Shown here: piece after piece, positions 34,178 through 43,603 of the stretch | Layout: the number at the start of each line of letters is the position of its first letter | How positions within the stretch are numbered: the first letter of the stretch is position 1 | Assembly: GCF_000571935.1 (NCBI RefSeq) | Contig: NZ_ATAX01000017.1 | Coordinates: forward strand, 1-64,000 | Source: Ruminococcus flavefaciens 007c | Lineage (GTDB): Bacteria; Bacillota; Clostridia; Oscillospirales; Ruminococcaceae | Length of the DNA: 64,000 bases | Reading direction: 5' to 3' | Notes under the pieces: generated by a model | Seen by the model: the letters and a program-made list of their open reading frames with translations, nothing else | What the model was told of the DNA's origin: nothing | The model's database searches: none | Program-made: the position numbers and the translations under genes

Positions 34178-37100
34178 TTATATATTAAGTGCATTCCGCG
34201 TCTGACGATAGATTTCCAGCCGTGACAGCGATTTCGGACTATTATTGGTCTGATTCACTGTGCGGCTGTTGTCGTTATTGTAGTTGTTCACCACAGTTGT
34301 GCCGCCCGCGCCTACCATTGCGCCGGTCACACCGGACATATCCACATTGAAGTCAGAATTCATCGCAATGGCCATAGCGTCCGCCACACCGGAGATTGCC
34401 TTCTCGACATATTTCTTGCTCTTGTTGATACCCTGTGCAAGCCCCTTCATGAAGTCCGGCATCCAGCTTTCAAACTCCGTCAGAGGTCCCTTATCAGGAA
34501 CGGAGAAATGCAGATAATCGCTGATCGCTCGTGCCACATCCGCAACAGTGTTGATGAGATTGCCGAGCATATAGTTCAGACCGTTGATAAGGTTCTGCAT
34601 GAGGTCGCGTCCCCACGACCATGAACTGTTGACCTTGTCCATGACCGCATCATATACAGCCCTCATTGCATTTGTGACTGCATCACGCACGCCGCCAAGC
34701 CGATCACCGATACCGTTCCGGATATTATCCCAGATAGACAGCACAGCGTCCTTTACCTGATTCATTGGATTTCTCACGATATCCGGCATCGCGTTCCATA
34801 CAGACTGCACCACGGTTCTGATCGCATTCAGCGCAGTATTCACTACATCCTTCGCAGCATTCCATGTTGTAGAGATCATATTTTTGATGTCAAGCTGTCC
34901 GGTATTGATGAGCGTTTTCATTGCTGTCCAGACCGCAGTCACGATCTTTTTGATCCCATCCAGTGCTGCCTCAATAACAGATACAGCCGCTTTCCATGTT
35001 GTGGTGATGACCTTTTTGATGCTGTCGAGCGCATTTTCAACCACGGAAACAATGGCCTTCCATCCGCCTGTGATACCGATTTTGATCTGCGACATGGTCG
35101 CATCAATTGCTGTATTCGCATTTGCCCAGACGTTTTTTACAGTATCAAAGACCTGTTCCATGAACCCCTGCACTGCAGTGACAACATTGGACAGAGCATT
35201 TCTGATAACAGTGCTGATCGTTTCTGCAAGATTGCCTGCAAAGCCATTGATTGCATCGCCAACAACACCAGCGTTCTGGTTGATACCGTCTGCAAGTCCC
35301 TGCATGAAGTCAGGCATCCAGCTCTCGAAATCAGCCAGAGGTCCTTCATCCGGTACCGAGAAGTGCAGGAAAGACTTGATCTTATCTGCAACGCCCTTTA
35401 CAGCGTCTGCAACCTTGCCTATACAGTTTTTAATACCGCTGACAATGTTGTTGATGATATCCGCGCCCCACTGAAATGCCTGAGAGCCGAGATTTTTAAT
35501 GAAGTTTACTGCCGCATTGAAGCCGTTGACAATCGTATCCTTGATGGCTGTGATCTTTTCGGTGACCGCTGATTTCACACTGTTCCAGATATTGGAGACA
35601 GTGTTTTTTATTGCGTTCATGACTGTGCTGACTGTATTTTTGATGCCGTTCCAGATGTTGGATACCGTAGAGGAAATAGCGTTCAGGACGCTGCCGACAA
35701 ATCCGCTGATCGCATTCCATACAGCCGATACGACTGCATGAATCGCATTCAGCGTATTGGTGATGTGATTCTTAATGCTCTCCCAGATAGAGGAGATCAC
35801 TGACCAGATTGCATTCAGAATACTGGAGATGAAGCCGGAGATCGCATTCCATACGGTAGAGATCACATTGGAAATGGTATCCATTACCGTGCTGACAGTG
35901 GTAGAGATCGCATTCCAGATCGTTTCAAAAAATGTCTTGATGCCCTCTAGAACGATTGTCACAACAGCTTTTATCGTCTCCCATGTTGTAGTGATCTTTT
36001 CGTGAATCCAGTCCATAACACGGGAGATGATCACATGGATCGCTTCAAAAATCGTCTCGAACAGATACCTGAATGCCTCCAGCAGCGGAGAGATAAAGTC
36101 GTAAATGGTCTGCCATACAGTTGTGATAACCGACCAGATCGCATTCAGCACCGTGCTGATCGCTGTATGAATCGCGTTCCAAACGACAGTGATAACAGTT
36201 TGGATGAGGTTGATTTTCTCTGCGACGCTGTTGTAAATTGCAGTCCAGATACCGACAAAGAAATTCTTGATACCCGTCCAGATAGTTGTGAAAAAGTTCT
36301 TGATCGCATTGAGGACTGTGCTTACGAAGTTCTTTATACCGTTCCAGATGTTCACAAAGAAGTTCTTGATGCTCGTCCAGACGCCTACCCAGAAGTCCTT
36401 TACTTCACCAAGATCTGTACCGAAAATACCGCAGAGCATATTCAGCGCATTTTTCAGCGTATCCTTGATGAAATTCCATACCGCTACGAAAATACCCTTA
36501 ATACCGTTCCATACCTTATCCCAGTCTCCCGTGAAGATGCCGACGAAAACATCCAGAACACTCAGGATGATGTCTGTCACGGCCTTGAAGATATTCGCGA
36601 TCTGCTGGAACTGCCCCTCAAAGATCGGTTTCAGGAACTTGCAGAGACCGTCCCATACAGCCTTGATGATCTCGGTGATGTTTTTGAAATCGAAGCCCAG
36701 CGCATTGATACGGTCAACGATACCCTGACAGAAGCCGGAAAAGATACTTTTGATCTGTTCCCAGATCGCAGTGATCTTGTTTCGGAAGTCCTCATTTGTT
36801 TTCCATAGATGCACAAAAGCCGCTACCAGAGCGGCGATGACCGCAATGACAGCGACTACGGGTGCGGATATACCGCCGATAGCTGCGCCGAAGGATGAAA
36901 ATGCTGCTTTTGCGCCTGCGATCATGGAAGGCAGGTTTGCTACAAGCTGCATCAGCTTGCCGACACCGACCATTGTTTTGCCGATGACGAGAAGCAGCGG
37001 CCCCAGTGCCGCCGCCACAAGAGCGATTTTCACGATAGTCTCCTTCGTTGCCGGAGACATCGCATTGAATTTATCAATAAGTCCCTGAATACGGGTAACA

Positions 37101-39055
37101 ATAGACCTGATTGCAGGCATCAGGATCTCACCGAAGCTGATTGCAAGCTCCTGCAACTGAGATTTCAGGATGGTCATCTGTCCGGCAAGGTTGTCCTGCA
37201 TGGTGTCTGCCATGCCCTTCGCAGAACCTTCACAGCCGTAAATGGCAGTAGAGAGCTTGTTATAGTCCTCCTCACTGGCATTGATGATCGCAAGCATACC
37301 CGCCATATTCTGCTTACCGAAGATAGCGGCAGCCGCCTGCATCTGCTCTGCCTGTGCAAGGCCCTCTGTTGTTGTTGACAGTTCTGCAACAATATCATCG
37401 AAATCACGGGCATTTCCCTCGGCGTCTGTCAATTCCACATTGACCTTGCCCATTTTCTCGCGGAGCATACCCATGATATCTCCGAGCGAACGCATATTGC
37501 CGTCTGCATCGGTCATGAGTGTATTTGCCCCGGCGATCTCTTTGGAGACACCTTCCTGTTCTTTTGCAAGTGCCTCCTGCGCACGGGCAAGTTTCAGCTG
37601 TGCTTTTTCGTAGTTATTGCTTGCAAGCTGTGCCTGCGAACTGCCCTCGCCGTACTTGCTGATCGCATCGTTCAGTTTGATCTGTGCATTGTCAAGGGAG
37701 ATAGTCGCATCCTCTACAGCCTGTTCAGCTTTCTCAACCTTTGCAAAGTCGATTTTCTGAATGGTCTCAGTGCTGATAAAGCCGAGCTGCTGCATTGCTG
37801 CCGCCTGCTGTTTGGTCGGTTTTGTGAGGTTTACAAGTGCGTTTTTCAAGCTGTTACCGGCCTGAGAGCCTTTGATACCTGAATTAGCCATGAGTCCGAG
37901 AGCAATAGATAAGTCCTCCGCACTCGCTCCCATTGAACCGGCAATCGGAGCAACATATTTGAAGGATTCGCCCATGAGAGACACATTCGTGTTGGCGTTA
38001 CTCGATGCTGCCGCGAGGATATCTGCGAAGTGCGCAGAATCATCCGCGCTCATACCAAGAGCCGTCAGAGCGTCCGTAACAATATCCGATGTCGTTGCAA
38101 GGTCTTCACCGGAAGCTGCAGCGAGGTTCATAATACCCTCGACACCGTTCAGCATATCCTCGGTTTTCCAGCCCGCCATTGCCATATAGTTCATGGCATC
38201 AGCGGCTTCCGATGCTGAGAATTTCGTCTGACTGCCCATCTCCCGGGCCTTATCTCTCAGTGCCTGAAGATCCTCACCGGTCGCACCGGATACAGCGGAG
38301 ACCTTGCTCATGGATGCATCAAAATCCGCTGTAGTTTTTACAGCGGCAGTTCCGAGTCCGAGGATCGGTACAGTCACATATTTTGTCAGGTTCGTACCGA
38401 CCGTTGCGATCTTGTCGCCGACCTTTTCAATAGATGCTCCCGCTTCACCGATTTTTACAAGTGCCGTCTGAGAATTTGCAGCTTCCTGCTGCAGATTTCG
38501 CAGTTCCTGTTCCGTATCGACAATTTCACGCTGAAGGGCGTCGTACTGCTCAGGCGGAATCGGATGTCCGAATTCATCGGAGACATCCTTTGCCTGCTGT
38601 TTCAAGCCGTTCAGCTCATCGGTGGTCTGCTTGATCTCACTTTGCAGGGCATCATATTTCTCCTGCGAAATTTCACCGCGGGAAAGCTGTTCATCGGCGA
38701 TGCGGCTCTGCTCCTTCAGTTCCCGGAGCTTTGTCTCAGTCTCACCGATCTTCTGCTTGATAGGGTCGTATTTTGCCTTCCACGCATCGTAATTGTCTTT
38801 GGTTTTGGCAGCCTGTTCGCTGGCTTTTTTCAGTGTTTCGAGCTTGTCACTGGTCGATGATACGGCATCGGCAAGCAATCGCTGTTTCTGCGACAGCAGT
38901 TCCGTATTGGTAGGGTCGAGCTTCAGCAGCTTTTCGACATCCTTGAGCTGTGTCTGCGTGTTTTTGATATTCTTATTGACACCTTCAAGGGCTTTGCTGA
39001 GTTTCGTGGTATCGCCGCCGATCTCAACGGTGATGCCCTTGATTCTGTTTGCCAT
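34178..39055 (-). CDS. Tail tape measure protein
   Basis: 1625 aa from ATG 39055 (RBS AGGTGA; the GTG at 39064 is less likely). Residues 1-220 are coiled coil. The TP901-type core follows (VSAVSGATGEDLQALRDKAREMGSQTKF), then a hydrophobic stretch near 690-780. The long middle is made of Trp-containing repeats (WNAI, IWNGI, VWNAISGF). A C-terminal segment occurs twice (HFSVPDEGPLADFESWMPDF and HFSVPDKGPLTEFESWMPDF), so part of the gene was duplicated. Its length sets tail length, predicting a tail of roughly 240 nm by the usual 0.15 nm per residue rule. Confidence 0.9.
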   Translation of the reverse strand: MANRIKGITVEIGGDTTKLSKALEGVNKNIKNTQTQLKDVEKLLKLDPTNTELLSQKQRLLADAVSSTSDKLETLKKASEQAAKTKDNYDAWKAKYDPIKQKIGETETKLRELKEQSRIADEQLSRGEISQEKYDALQSEIKQTTDELNGLKQQAKDVSDEFGHPIPPEQYDALQREIVDTEQELRNLQQEAANSQTALVKIGEAGASIEKVGDKIATVGTNLTKYVTVPILGLGTAAVKTTADFDASMSKVSAVSGATGEDLQALRDKAREMGSQTKFSASEAADAMNYMAMAGWKTEDMLNGVEGIMNLAAASGEDLATTSDIVTDALTALGMSADDSAHFADILAAASSNANTNVSLMGESFKYVAPIAGSMGASAEDLSIALGLMANSGIKGSQAGNSLKNALVNLTKPTKQQAAAMQQLGFISTETIQKIDFAKVEKAEQAVEDATISLDNAQIKLNDAISKYGEGSSQAQLASNNYEKAQLKLARAQEALAKEQEGVSKEIAGANTLMTDADGNMRSLGDIMGMLREKMGKVNVELTDAEGNARDFDDIVAELSTTTEGLAQAEQMQAAAAIFGKQNMAGMLAIINASEEDYNKLSTAIYGCEGSAKGMADTMQDNLAGQMTILKSQLQELAISFGEILMPAIRSIVTRIQGLIDKFNAMSPATKETIVKIALVAAALGPLLLVIGKTMVGVGKLMQLVANLPSMIAGAKAAFSSFGAAIGGISAPVVAVIAVIAALVAAFVHLWKTNEDFRNKITAIWEQIKSIFSGFCQGIVDRINALGFDFKNITEIIKAVWDGLCKFLKPIFEGQFQQIANIFKAVTDIILSVLDVFVGIFTGDWDKVWNGIKGIFVAVWNFIKDTLKNALNMLCGIFGTDLGEVKDFWVGVWTSIKNFFVNIWNGIKNFVSTVLNAIKNFFTTIWTGIKNFFVGIWTAIYNSVAEKINLIQTVITVVWNAIHTAISTVLNAIWSVITTVWQTIYDFISPLLEAFRYLFETIFEAIHVIISRVMDWIHEKITTTWETIKAVVTIVLEGIKTFFETIWNAISTTVSTVMDTISNVISTVWNAISGFISSILNAIWSVISSIWESIKNHITNTLNAIHAVVSAVWNAISGFVGSVLNAISSTVSNIWNGIKNTVSTVMNAIKNTVSNIWNSVKSAVTEKITAIKDTIVNGFNAAVNFIKNLGSQAFQWGADIINNIVSGIKNCIGKVADAVKGVADKIKSFLHFSVPDEGPLADFESWMPDFMQGLADGINQNAGVVGDAINGFAGNLAETISTVIRNALSNVVTAVQGFMEQVFDTVKNVWANANTAIDATMSQIKIGITGGWKAIVSVVENALDSIKKVITTTWKAAVSVIEAALDGIKKIVTAVWTAMKTLINTGQLDIKNMISTTWNAAKDVVNTALNAIRTVVQSVWNAMPDIVRNPMNQVKDAVLSIWDNIRNGIGDRLGGVRDAVTNAMRAVYDAVMDKVNSSWSWGRDLMQNLINGLNYMLGNLINTVADVARAISDYLHFSVPDKGPLTEFESWMPDFMKGLAQGINKSKKYVEKAISGVADAMAIAMNSDFNVDMSGVTGAMVGAGGTTVVNNYNNDNSRTVNQTNNSPKSLSRLEIYRQTRNALNI

Positions 39056-39106
39056 GCGGATCACCTGCCTTTCGCATGGGTATATTCAAGCATTAAAAAT
39101 GTGCTG

Positions 39107-39760
39107 TTATTGTTTCATCAGCCTGAATGTTTCTGACAGGCTTTTGTGTTTCAGCTTCCTCGGCTCAAACCCGATCACATCGAAAAACAGGTGCATAACA
39201 GCACCGCCGAAAAATACAGAAATGAGTGTACCAATACCAACCGAGCCGCCGAGTAACCACCCAGCAAATGTGATAACTGCCCACAGTAGTATCTCAACCA
39301 CCCCGATCGGTATCTTCGGCATTCGTTTCCCGATAGCAATCAGCAGCCCGTCCTTCGGACCACAGCCCTGTTCTGCTGACATATACAGATACATTCCGAG
39401 TGAGATAAACAGAAATCCGAACAGCATCAGTACGATACCCAGCCAAATGCTGTGATTCTCAGGATATGGGGAATAATCGTTCAATAGCTGTGTCAGGTTC
39501 CCGGTTATAACAGCATCCAGTATTGTCGCAGACCCGATACGCTCCAAGAAAAGAAGCTGTATCAGAACCGCAGTCACAGAGATCAGCACCATAGAACTGC
39601 CGTAGTTCAGCGGTGTATGCTGTGCGATACCCATGCCGAGGCAGTCCCAAGGTGCCAGACCAATGTTTGCGGCTATCGTCAGATGCACACCGAAGGAGTA
39701 AACGGCAAGCCCGAATAAGATCCGCAGCCAGCCGGAAACGATGTGCTTTTTAGAAGGCAT
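39107..39760 (-). CDS. YczE/YitT-like membrane protein inserted in the tail operon
   Basis: 217 aa. The start is ATG 39760, which overlaps the chaperone stop; the longer frame from 39856 runs through another gene. About five membrane helices are visible (ILFGLAVYSFGVHLTIA, VLISVTAVLIQLLFL, WLGIVLMLFGFLFISLGMYL, VEILLWAVITFAGWLL, TLISVFFGGAVMHLFF). It resembles the YczE/YyaS/YitT family of host membrane proteins, of unknown transport role. It lies on the coding strand between tail chaperone and tape measure, a position normally without extra genes. Confidence 0.8.
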   Translation of the reverse strand: MPSKKHIVSGWLRILFGLAVYSFGVHLTIAANIGLAPWDCLGMGIAQHTPLNYGSSMVLISVTAVLIQLLFLERIGSATILDAVITGNLTQLLNDYSPYPENHSIWLGIVLMLFGFLFISLGMYLYMSAEQGCGPKDGLLIAIGKRMPKIPIGVVEILLWAVITFAGWLLGGSVGIGTLISVFFGGAVMHLFFDVIGFEPRKLKHKSLSETFRLMKQ

Positions 39761-39914
39761 CGAAGTTTTCCTGCGTTGCCTTGATCGGGTAATCATAATC
39801 GTCATTATCCTTTTCAATGAACATTTCGTTGACCATCCCGATAGTGAGCAGATCAAGGTCGGAAAGACTCAGCCCGATCTGCACACATCGGAGAAGGAAC
39901 AGCGGCGTTGTCAT
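39750..39914 (-). CDS. Tail assembly chaperone, T part (frameshift extension)
   Basis: 54 codons from the overlapping ATG 39914, with sequence typical of the gpGT C-terminus (MTTPLFLLRCVQIGLSLSD, LLTIGMVNEMF, ATQENFDAF). The same frame is open upstream to the A8 slip site and reads KKSRPVDRE before MTTPL. It is therefore most likely made as a fusion of about 180 aa with the preceding gene by -1 frameshifting. The fusion recruits tail tube subunits to the tape measure. Confidence 0.8.
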   Translation of the reverse strand: MTTPLFLLRCVQIGLSLSDLDLLTIGMVNEMFIEKDNDDYDYPIKATQENFDAF

Positions 39915-40291
39915 CTCGCGGTCAACTGGGCGAGACTTTTTTTTGACTCTGCCTGCGTCTCCAGATTCACGCCCCAGAGTTCAAAGAGCTGCGGCAGCAC
40001 TTCGTAGATTGAGAAGGTGTTGAACTGCTCCAACCACTCATCCGGGCTGTCCGGAACGCCCTCCGGGTCAGCGTGCTTTGCCATAGTCCAGGCGATATTC
40101 TCGAACACCTCAAGGCTCTCGATACCGAGACCGGAATTCTCCTCATCGCTCTCGTCAACCGAATCCTTCAGCGCAGAGAAATCCTTGAAGATGTCCTTGC
40201 GGAACTTTGCACGGTAAAGGCGAGGCAGTGTAGCACTCGCCTTGAAAGGAACCTCGATGCCGTCAACAGTAATTGTTTTTCTGATAGCCAT
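39911..40291 (-). CDS. Tail assembly chaperone, G part
   Basis: 126 aa. It is the short, zero-frame product that ends SKKSLAQLTAR. Its position after the major tail protein and before the tape measure and the T extension defines its role. It coats the tape measure protein during tail assembly and is absent from mature virions in known siphophages. Confidence 0.8.
   Translation of the reverse strand: MAIRKTITVDGIEVPFKASATLPRLYRAKFRKDIFKDFSALKDSVDESDEENSGLGIESLEVFENIAWTMAKHADPEGVPDSPDEWLEQFNTFSIYEVLPQLFELWGVNLETQAESKKSLAQLTAR
39937..39944 (-). other. Programmed -1 ribosomal frameshift site
   Basis: Eight A residues on the minus strand. The zero frame reads TCA AAA AAA AGT, giving the classic A_AAA_AAA heptamer. 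Slipping back one base joins the G frame to the T frame, which has no stop until 39750. Confidence 0.75.
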
Positions 40292-40306
40292 ATACTTTCC
40301 TCCGAA

Positions 40307-40957
40307 TCAGTCAGTAGTAGTGGATGCGGCTGTGCTGCCGCCCTTTGTGGTACTTGCGGAACGTGTATTGGTGCTGTTGTTGGTAGTAGCCGCTGTCGGG
40401 ATATAGACGGTGTTGTACCAGTTGTTGTAGGTGGTCTCATCTGTGCTTTCACAGGTCTTGGACTTTACCAGACCGGAAGGCAGCGCAGAAGCCTTCAGCG
40501 ACAGTGTCTCTGTCTTGACTTCCTTGCTCTCCTCAGTGGTCTGACCTTCAGTTGCAGGACGGGATGCAGAGCAGCAGTACAGCACATGACGAATGTGATT
40601 TTTGTCTCCGTCAAACTCGAACAGGAGTGCGAACTGCGATGTCTCCGCATCGTTGCGCTCCACGAGAACGCCCTTGCTGTCGAGCTGTTCGCCGAGGATA
40701 TCGGTTGCGAAATCGGTGGTGATGAGCGCGATTTCGAGGTCACCCTCATAGCCTGCGTTGTTGTTGATAACGTAGTAAACGGTGTTGTCGGCGTAGAAAT
40801 TGTCGTTCTCGCCGTTTGCGTCAATGCTCAGCGAGACTGCACCGGGCAGACGGACAGGCGTTGCAAATGTCGGCACACCGTCATCGCTCCACGCTGTGAT
40901 CTTTGCCCAGTGAACCTTGTTCAGACCGAACTTGACCTTGTTTTTCTTCAGAGCCAT
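40307..40957 (-). CDS. Major tail protein
   Basis: 216 aa from ATG 40957 (RBS GGAGG at the right distance). It resembles the phi13-type major tail protein family: short N-terminal MALKKNKVKFGLNKVHW, then VSLSIDANGENDNFYADN. It ends in a Ser/Thr/Asn-rich tail. It forms the tail tube and is the most abundant tail component. Confidence 0.8.
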   Translation of the reverse strand: MALKKNKVKFGLNKVHWAKITAWSDDGVPTFATPVRLPGAVSLSIDANGENDNFYADNTVYYVINNNAGYEGDLEIALITTDFATDILGEQLDSKGVLVERNDAETSQFALLFEFDGDKNHIRHVLYCCSASRPATEGQTTEESKEVKTETLSLKASALPSGLVKSKTCESTDETTYNNWYNTVYIPTAATTNNSTNTRSASTTKGGSTAASTTTD

Positions 40958-40959
40958 AT

Positions 40960-41277
40960 TCATACCTCCAATGTGTACAGGACCTCATAGAGCCGTTCGC
41001 TCTCGATCCATGTTTCAGATTTTGTATAATAAATATTGTGCTGATGCAGTACTTCCTCTACACGCTCCTCCGCATCCGGGGATTTTTCATCGGTGTACAG
41101 TTCAATATGCAGCCGCTTGAAGCTGACATACATCAGATTATCCGCACTGAATGTATTTTCACCGGGAGACAGAAACAGCGTGAACGGAGGATCTGGGCTT
41201 TCACCCTCTGCGAAATGATGATACGCAAAGGGCAGCCCGATCTCCTGCATCATCTCGGAAATTTCTTCGTAGGTCAC
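40960..41277 (-). CDS. Tail completion/terminator-type protein
   Basis: 105 aa. Its position between the HK97 gp10-like gene and the major tail protein and its size fit the tail terminator that caps the tail tube. Sequence similarity is weak, so the call rests mainly on gene order. Confidence 0.65.
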   Translation of the reverse strand: MTYEEISEMMQEIGLPFAYHHFAEGESPDPPFTLFLSPGENTFSADNLMYVSFKRLHIELYTDEKSPDAEERVEEVLHQHNIYYTKSETWIESERLYEVLYTLEV

Positions 41278-41642
41278 GATAACTCCTTTTTAATGAGCGT
41301 TTCGAGCATATCCGCACCGTTTGCTTCGGCAGGAGCGATATGCGGGATAGCCGCCACACGTCCGCCGCCGCGCTTTGCATGACCGTGTTCGAGGAGATGT
41401 GCGATCTGATAGCGGTCTTTGCTGTGGACGGTCATTTCCAGTGTGTGGCTGTTTTCCTTCGTTTTCTTCGCTGTCCAGCTTCGCTTGTAGCGCCCGGACT
41501 TCACAGGGGCGTTGGCAGAGATCTCGTTTTTGACCGCTGTTGCCGTTTTTCTCACAGCGCGTTTCATGCCCGCATCTGCAAGCTCCGCATATTCCGTCAG
41601 TCCCTTCATGACCTCCGATGCCAGATCGTCAATAGATGTCAT
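41274..41642 (-). CDS. HK97 gp10-like head-tail protein
   Basis: 122 aa from ATG 41642. Typical features are the segment NAPVKSGRYKRSW and YQIAHLLEHGHAKRGGGRV. The family completes the neck joining head and tail. It overlaps neighbours on both sides by a few bases. Confidence 0.8.
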   Translation of the reverse strand: MTSIDDLASEVMKGLTEYAELADAGMKRAVRKTATAVKNEISANAPVKSGRYKRSWTAKKTKENSHTLEMTVHSKDRYQIAHLLEHGHAKRGGGRVAAIPHIAPAEANGADMLETLIKKELS

Positions 41643-41994
41643 CCTTCGCACCTGCCTTTCTGGATTCGCAGATCAGCTTCATATAGTCCTGCGTCTGATA
41701 ATTCGGCACAATGCCCTTGATGTCATAGTCAATACCTTCAAAGCGGATGCGGTATACGGTAGAAGCCATCTTTTTTGTCTGCGGGGTCTGACGGATAATG
41801 ACCTCCAGCTTTTGTATCTCTCTGGTCACTCCGGTATTTGTTTCCTCAGCTGCACCGCCCACGGTATTGGATACCGTCACGGAAGCCCAGAGGGAGAACA
41901 CCTCCTCCCACCGGGCTTTGTGATTTCCGATCGCATCTTTTTTGACATGATTTTCGAGGACGGCGATCCGCTGATTCAGTTTTCCAATCTCCAT
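41629..41994 (-). CDS. Head closure protein (SPP1 gp16-like)
   Basis: 121 aa beginning MEIGKLNQRIAVLE, with W-x-x-V-F-S-L-W-A-S-V typical of phage head-tail joining proteins. It closes the portal after packaging. Confidence 0.8.
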   Translation of the reverse strand: MEIGKLNQRIAVLENHVKKDAIGNHKARWEEVFSLWASVTVSNTVGGAAEETNTGVTREIQKLEVIIRQTPQTKKMASTVYRIRFEGIDYDIKGIVPNYQTQDYMKLICESRKAGAKDDIY

Positions 41995-42272
41995 CAGACC
42001 ACGCCCTCTCTTTGTGCGAATAATAGCGCCCTGAGTGTCAGTGTCAGTGCATGATAATCTGCAGTATTGCGGTTTTCATAGAGGTAAGATACAGTATACA
42101 GCATAGCCTGCCGGGAGGTTTCCTCATTTTCCGCTAACTGTTTTTCGGTCATGCGTCCCACATCCATCACGAGCCGCTGCGCCGTATCGATCAGAGTGAG
42201 GATGAGCTTGTCATCCTCACAGTGGTCAACACGGAGGTAGTTTTTTGTTTCAGGCAGTGAGATCAGATTCAC
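41994..42272 (-). CDS. Head-tail connector (gp6-like)
   Basis: 92 aa starting MNLISLPETKNYLRVDHCED, the usual beginning of gp6-like connectors, followed by a helical domain. It binds the portal ring and sits between capsid and neck genes as expected. Confidence 0.8.
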   Translation of the reverse strand: MNLISLPETKNYLRVDHCEDDKLILTLIDTAQRLVMDVGRMTEKQLAENEETSRQAMLYTVSYLYENRNTADYHALTLTLRALLFAQREGVV

Positions 42273-42292
42273 TTATCTGCCCTCCGTTCTTA

Positions 42293-43549
42293 TCAGCCGT
42301 TGCCGCCGGTATTACCGCCGGTTGTACCGCCGCCGGTGGTGTTGGACTTCGTACCTGCCATCTTCAGCACCTTCACGGACTCCGGCAGGATCAGACGACC
42401 GTCCACACGCTGTGTGGTAAGGAAGCCGACCTGATCGGTGCGGGCATACAGCTCGTTCAGACGGCGGAAGGTGCGGTTCTGACGGTCTGCCACCCAGTAA
42501 TTCTTCATGTCACCGAAGAGAAGCACACGCTCGCCCTTGGCGATACCGGGCATGAAAGAGCTGGTGCGGATCGGTCTGCCGAGCAGAGTGTCCGGCTTTG
42601 CGATGTCGAGGGACGGCTTCCAGAGGTAGTTGTCGTTCTTGTCCTTCAGCTTCATGAGCTGAAGCAGGATTGTCTCATTGCAGACGAACTGTGCGTTTCT
42701 GCGGTAGGGAGACTTCAGGCTGTAGTAGAGATCAAAGATCTCATCGAAGGTGATCGCTGTCTGCGAAGCGGCAGTCACGCCAAGCTCTGCACCGCCGGTC
42801 TCATCGAGGATACCGAGGGGCTTCTTGTCGCCGTCACCGGTGAAGAATGCACGCTCCTCGGCATTGCCCATTGCAACACCGAAACGTGCAGCGATATACG
42901 ATGCGAGGTCAAAGGCGGAGTCGTGCAGAAGCTCGTTGCTGATCTTGATCATCGTGCCGAGCTTGTATGCGGAGAGGGTCGTCTGACCGAAACGTGTATC
43001 GGTCTCCGGGATCTCCTCACCCTCATCGATCCACTGTGCCTCCATCGTATCGTTCGCAATCGGGATCTTACGGGTGCCGGAATTGGTCTTGATGACCGTT
43101 GCCATCTGACGGAAGATGTTGTTCTCTTCCAGTGCCTGAATCAGTCTGCGCTCGAACTCGTCCGGCACAGTGTAGCCGCCCTCGGTGTCCTCACCGACAG
43201 AGAGTGCGTTGCGGACTGCAAGCTGATCGCCCTTGTTGCGGATCATATCCCAGAAGGCAGACTTGTACTCGTCAGTCGCGGTCGGGTTGGTGGGCGGCGT
43301 ATTCTTTGTGCAGGGAGCGTTGGTGACGGGCTTGGAGGTCGGTGCGGAAAGTGCCGCATCGAGGGCTGCCTGCTGCTCAAGGCGCTCGATCTCTGCGCCC
43401 AGCGCCTGCACCTCACCGGCCATTTTGTTGTACTGCTCCACTGCGGAAGCCTCCACGAGACCGTTCTCACCACGGTGCTTTTCGAGGAATGCCTTTGTCT
43501 GCTCCCACAGGGTATTACGCTTGCTGCGAAGTTCCATGATCTTGCTCAT
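42293..43549 (-). CDS. Major capsid protein, HK97 fold
   Basis: 418 aa from ATG 43549 (RBS GGAGA). Residues 1-100 are a charged coiled-coil delta domain probably removed by the protease. The rest is the HK97-type coat (VPDEFERRLIQALEENNIFR, MATVIKTNSGTRKIPI, SSFMPGIAKGERVLLFGDM). The C-terminus is Gly/Thr-rich and may be flexible on the surface. Confidence 0.9.
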   Translation of the reverse strand: MSKIMELRSKRNTLWEQTKAFLEKHRGENGLVEASAVEQYNKMAGEVQALGAEIERLEQQAALDAALSAPTSKPVTNAPCTKNTPPTNPTATDEYKSAFWDMIRNKGDQLAVRNALSVGEDTEGGYTVPDEFERRLIQALEENNIFRQMATVIKTNSGTRKIPIANDTMEAQWIDEGEEIPETDTRFGQTTLSAYKLGTMIKISNELLHDSAFDLASYIAARFGVAMGNAEERAFFTGDGDKKPLGILDETGGAELGVTAASQTAITFDEIFDLYYSLKSPYRRNAQFVCNETILLQLMKLKDKNDNYLWKPSLDIAKPDTLLGRPIRTSSFMPGIAKGERVLLFGDMKNYWVADRQNRTFRRLNELYARTDQVGFLTTQRVDGRLILPESVKVLKMAGTKSNTTGGGTTGGNTGGNG

Positions 43550-43566
43550 ATCTTTTCTCCGTTTCT

Positions 43567-43582
43567 GCCGGATATCTCCGGC
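43567..43582 (-). promoter_or_regulatory. Hairpin before the capsid gene
   Basis: GCCGGA-GATA-TCCGGC on the minus strand, a compact perfect stem 17 bases before the capsid start. It could stabilise the capsid mRNA or affect translation. Confidence 0.35.
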
Positions 43583-43603
43583 TGTCATAAAAATACAGCC
43601 TGC

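Noticed and set aside
36002-36808. Plus-strand frame opposite the tape measure gene
   Set aside because: Reflects the repeats of the tape measure gene read in reverse.
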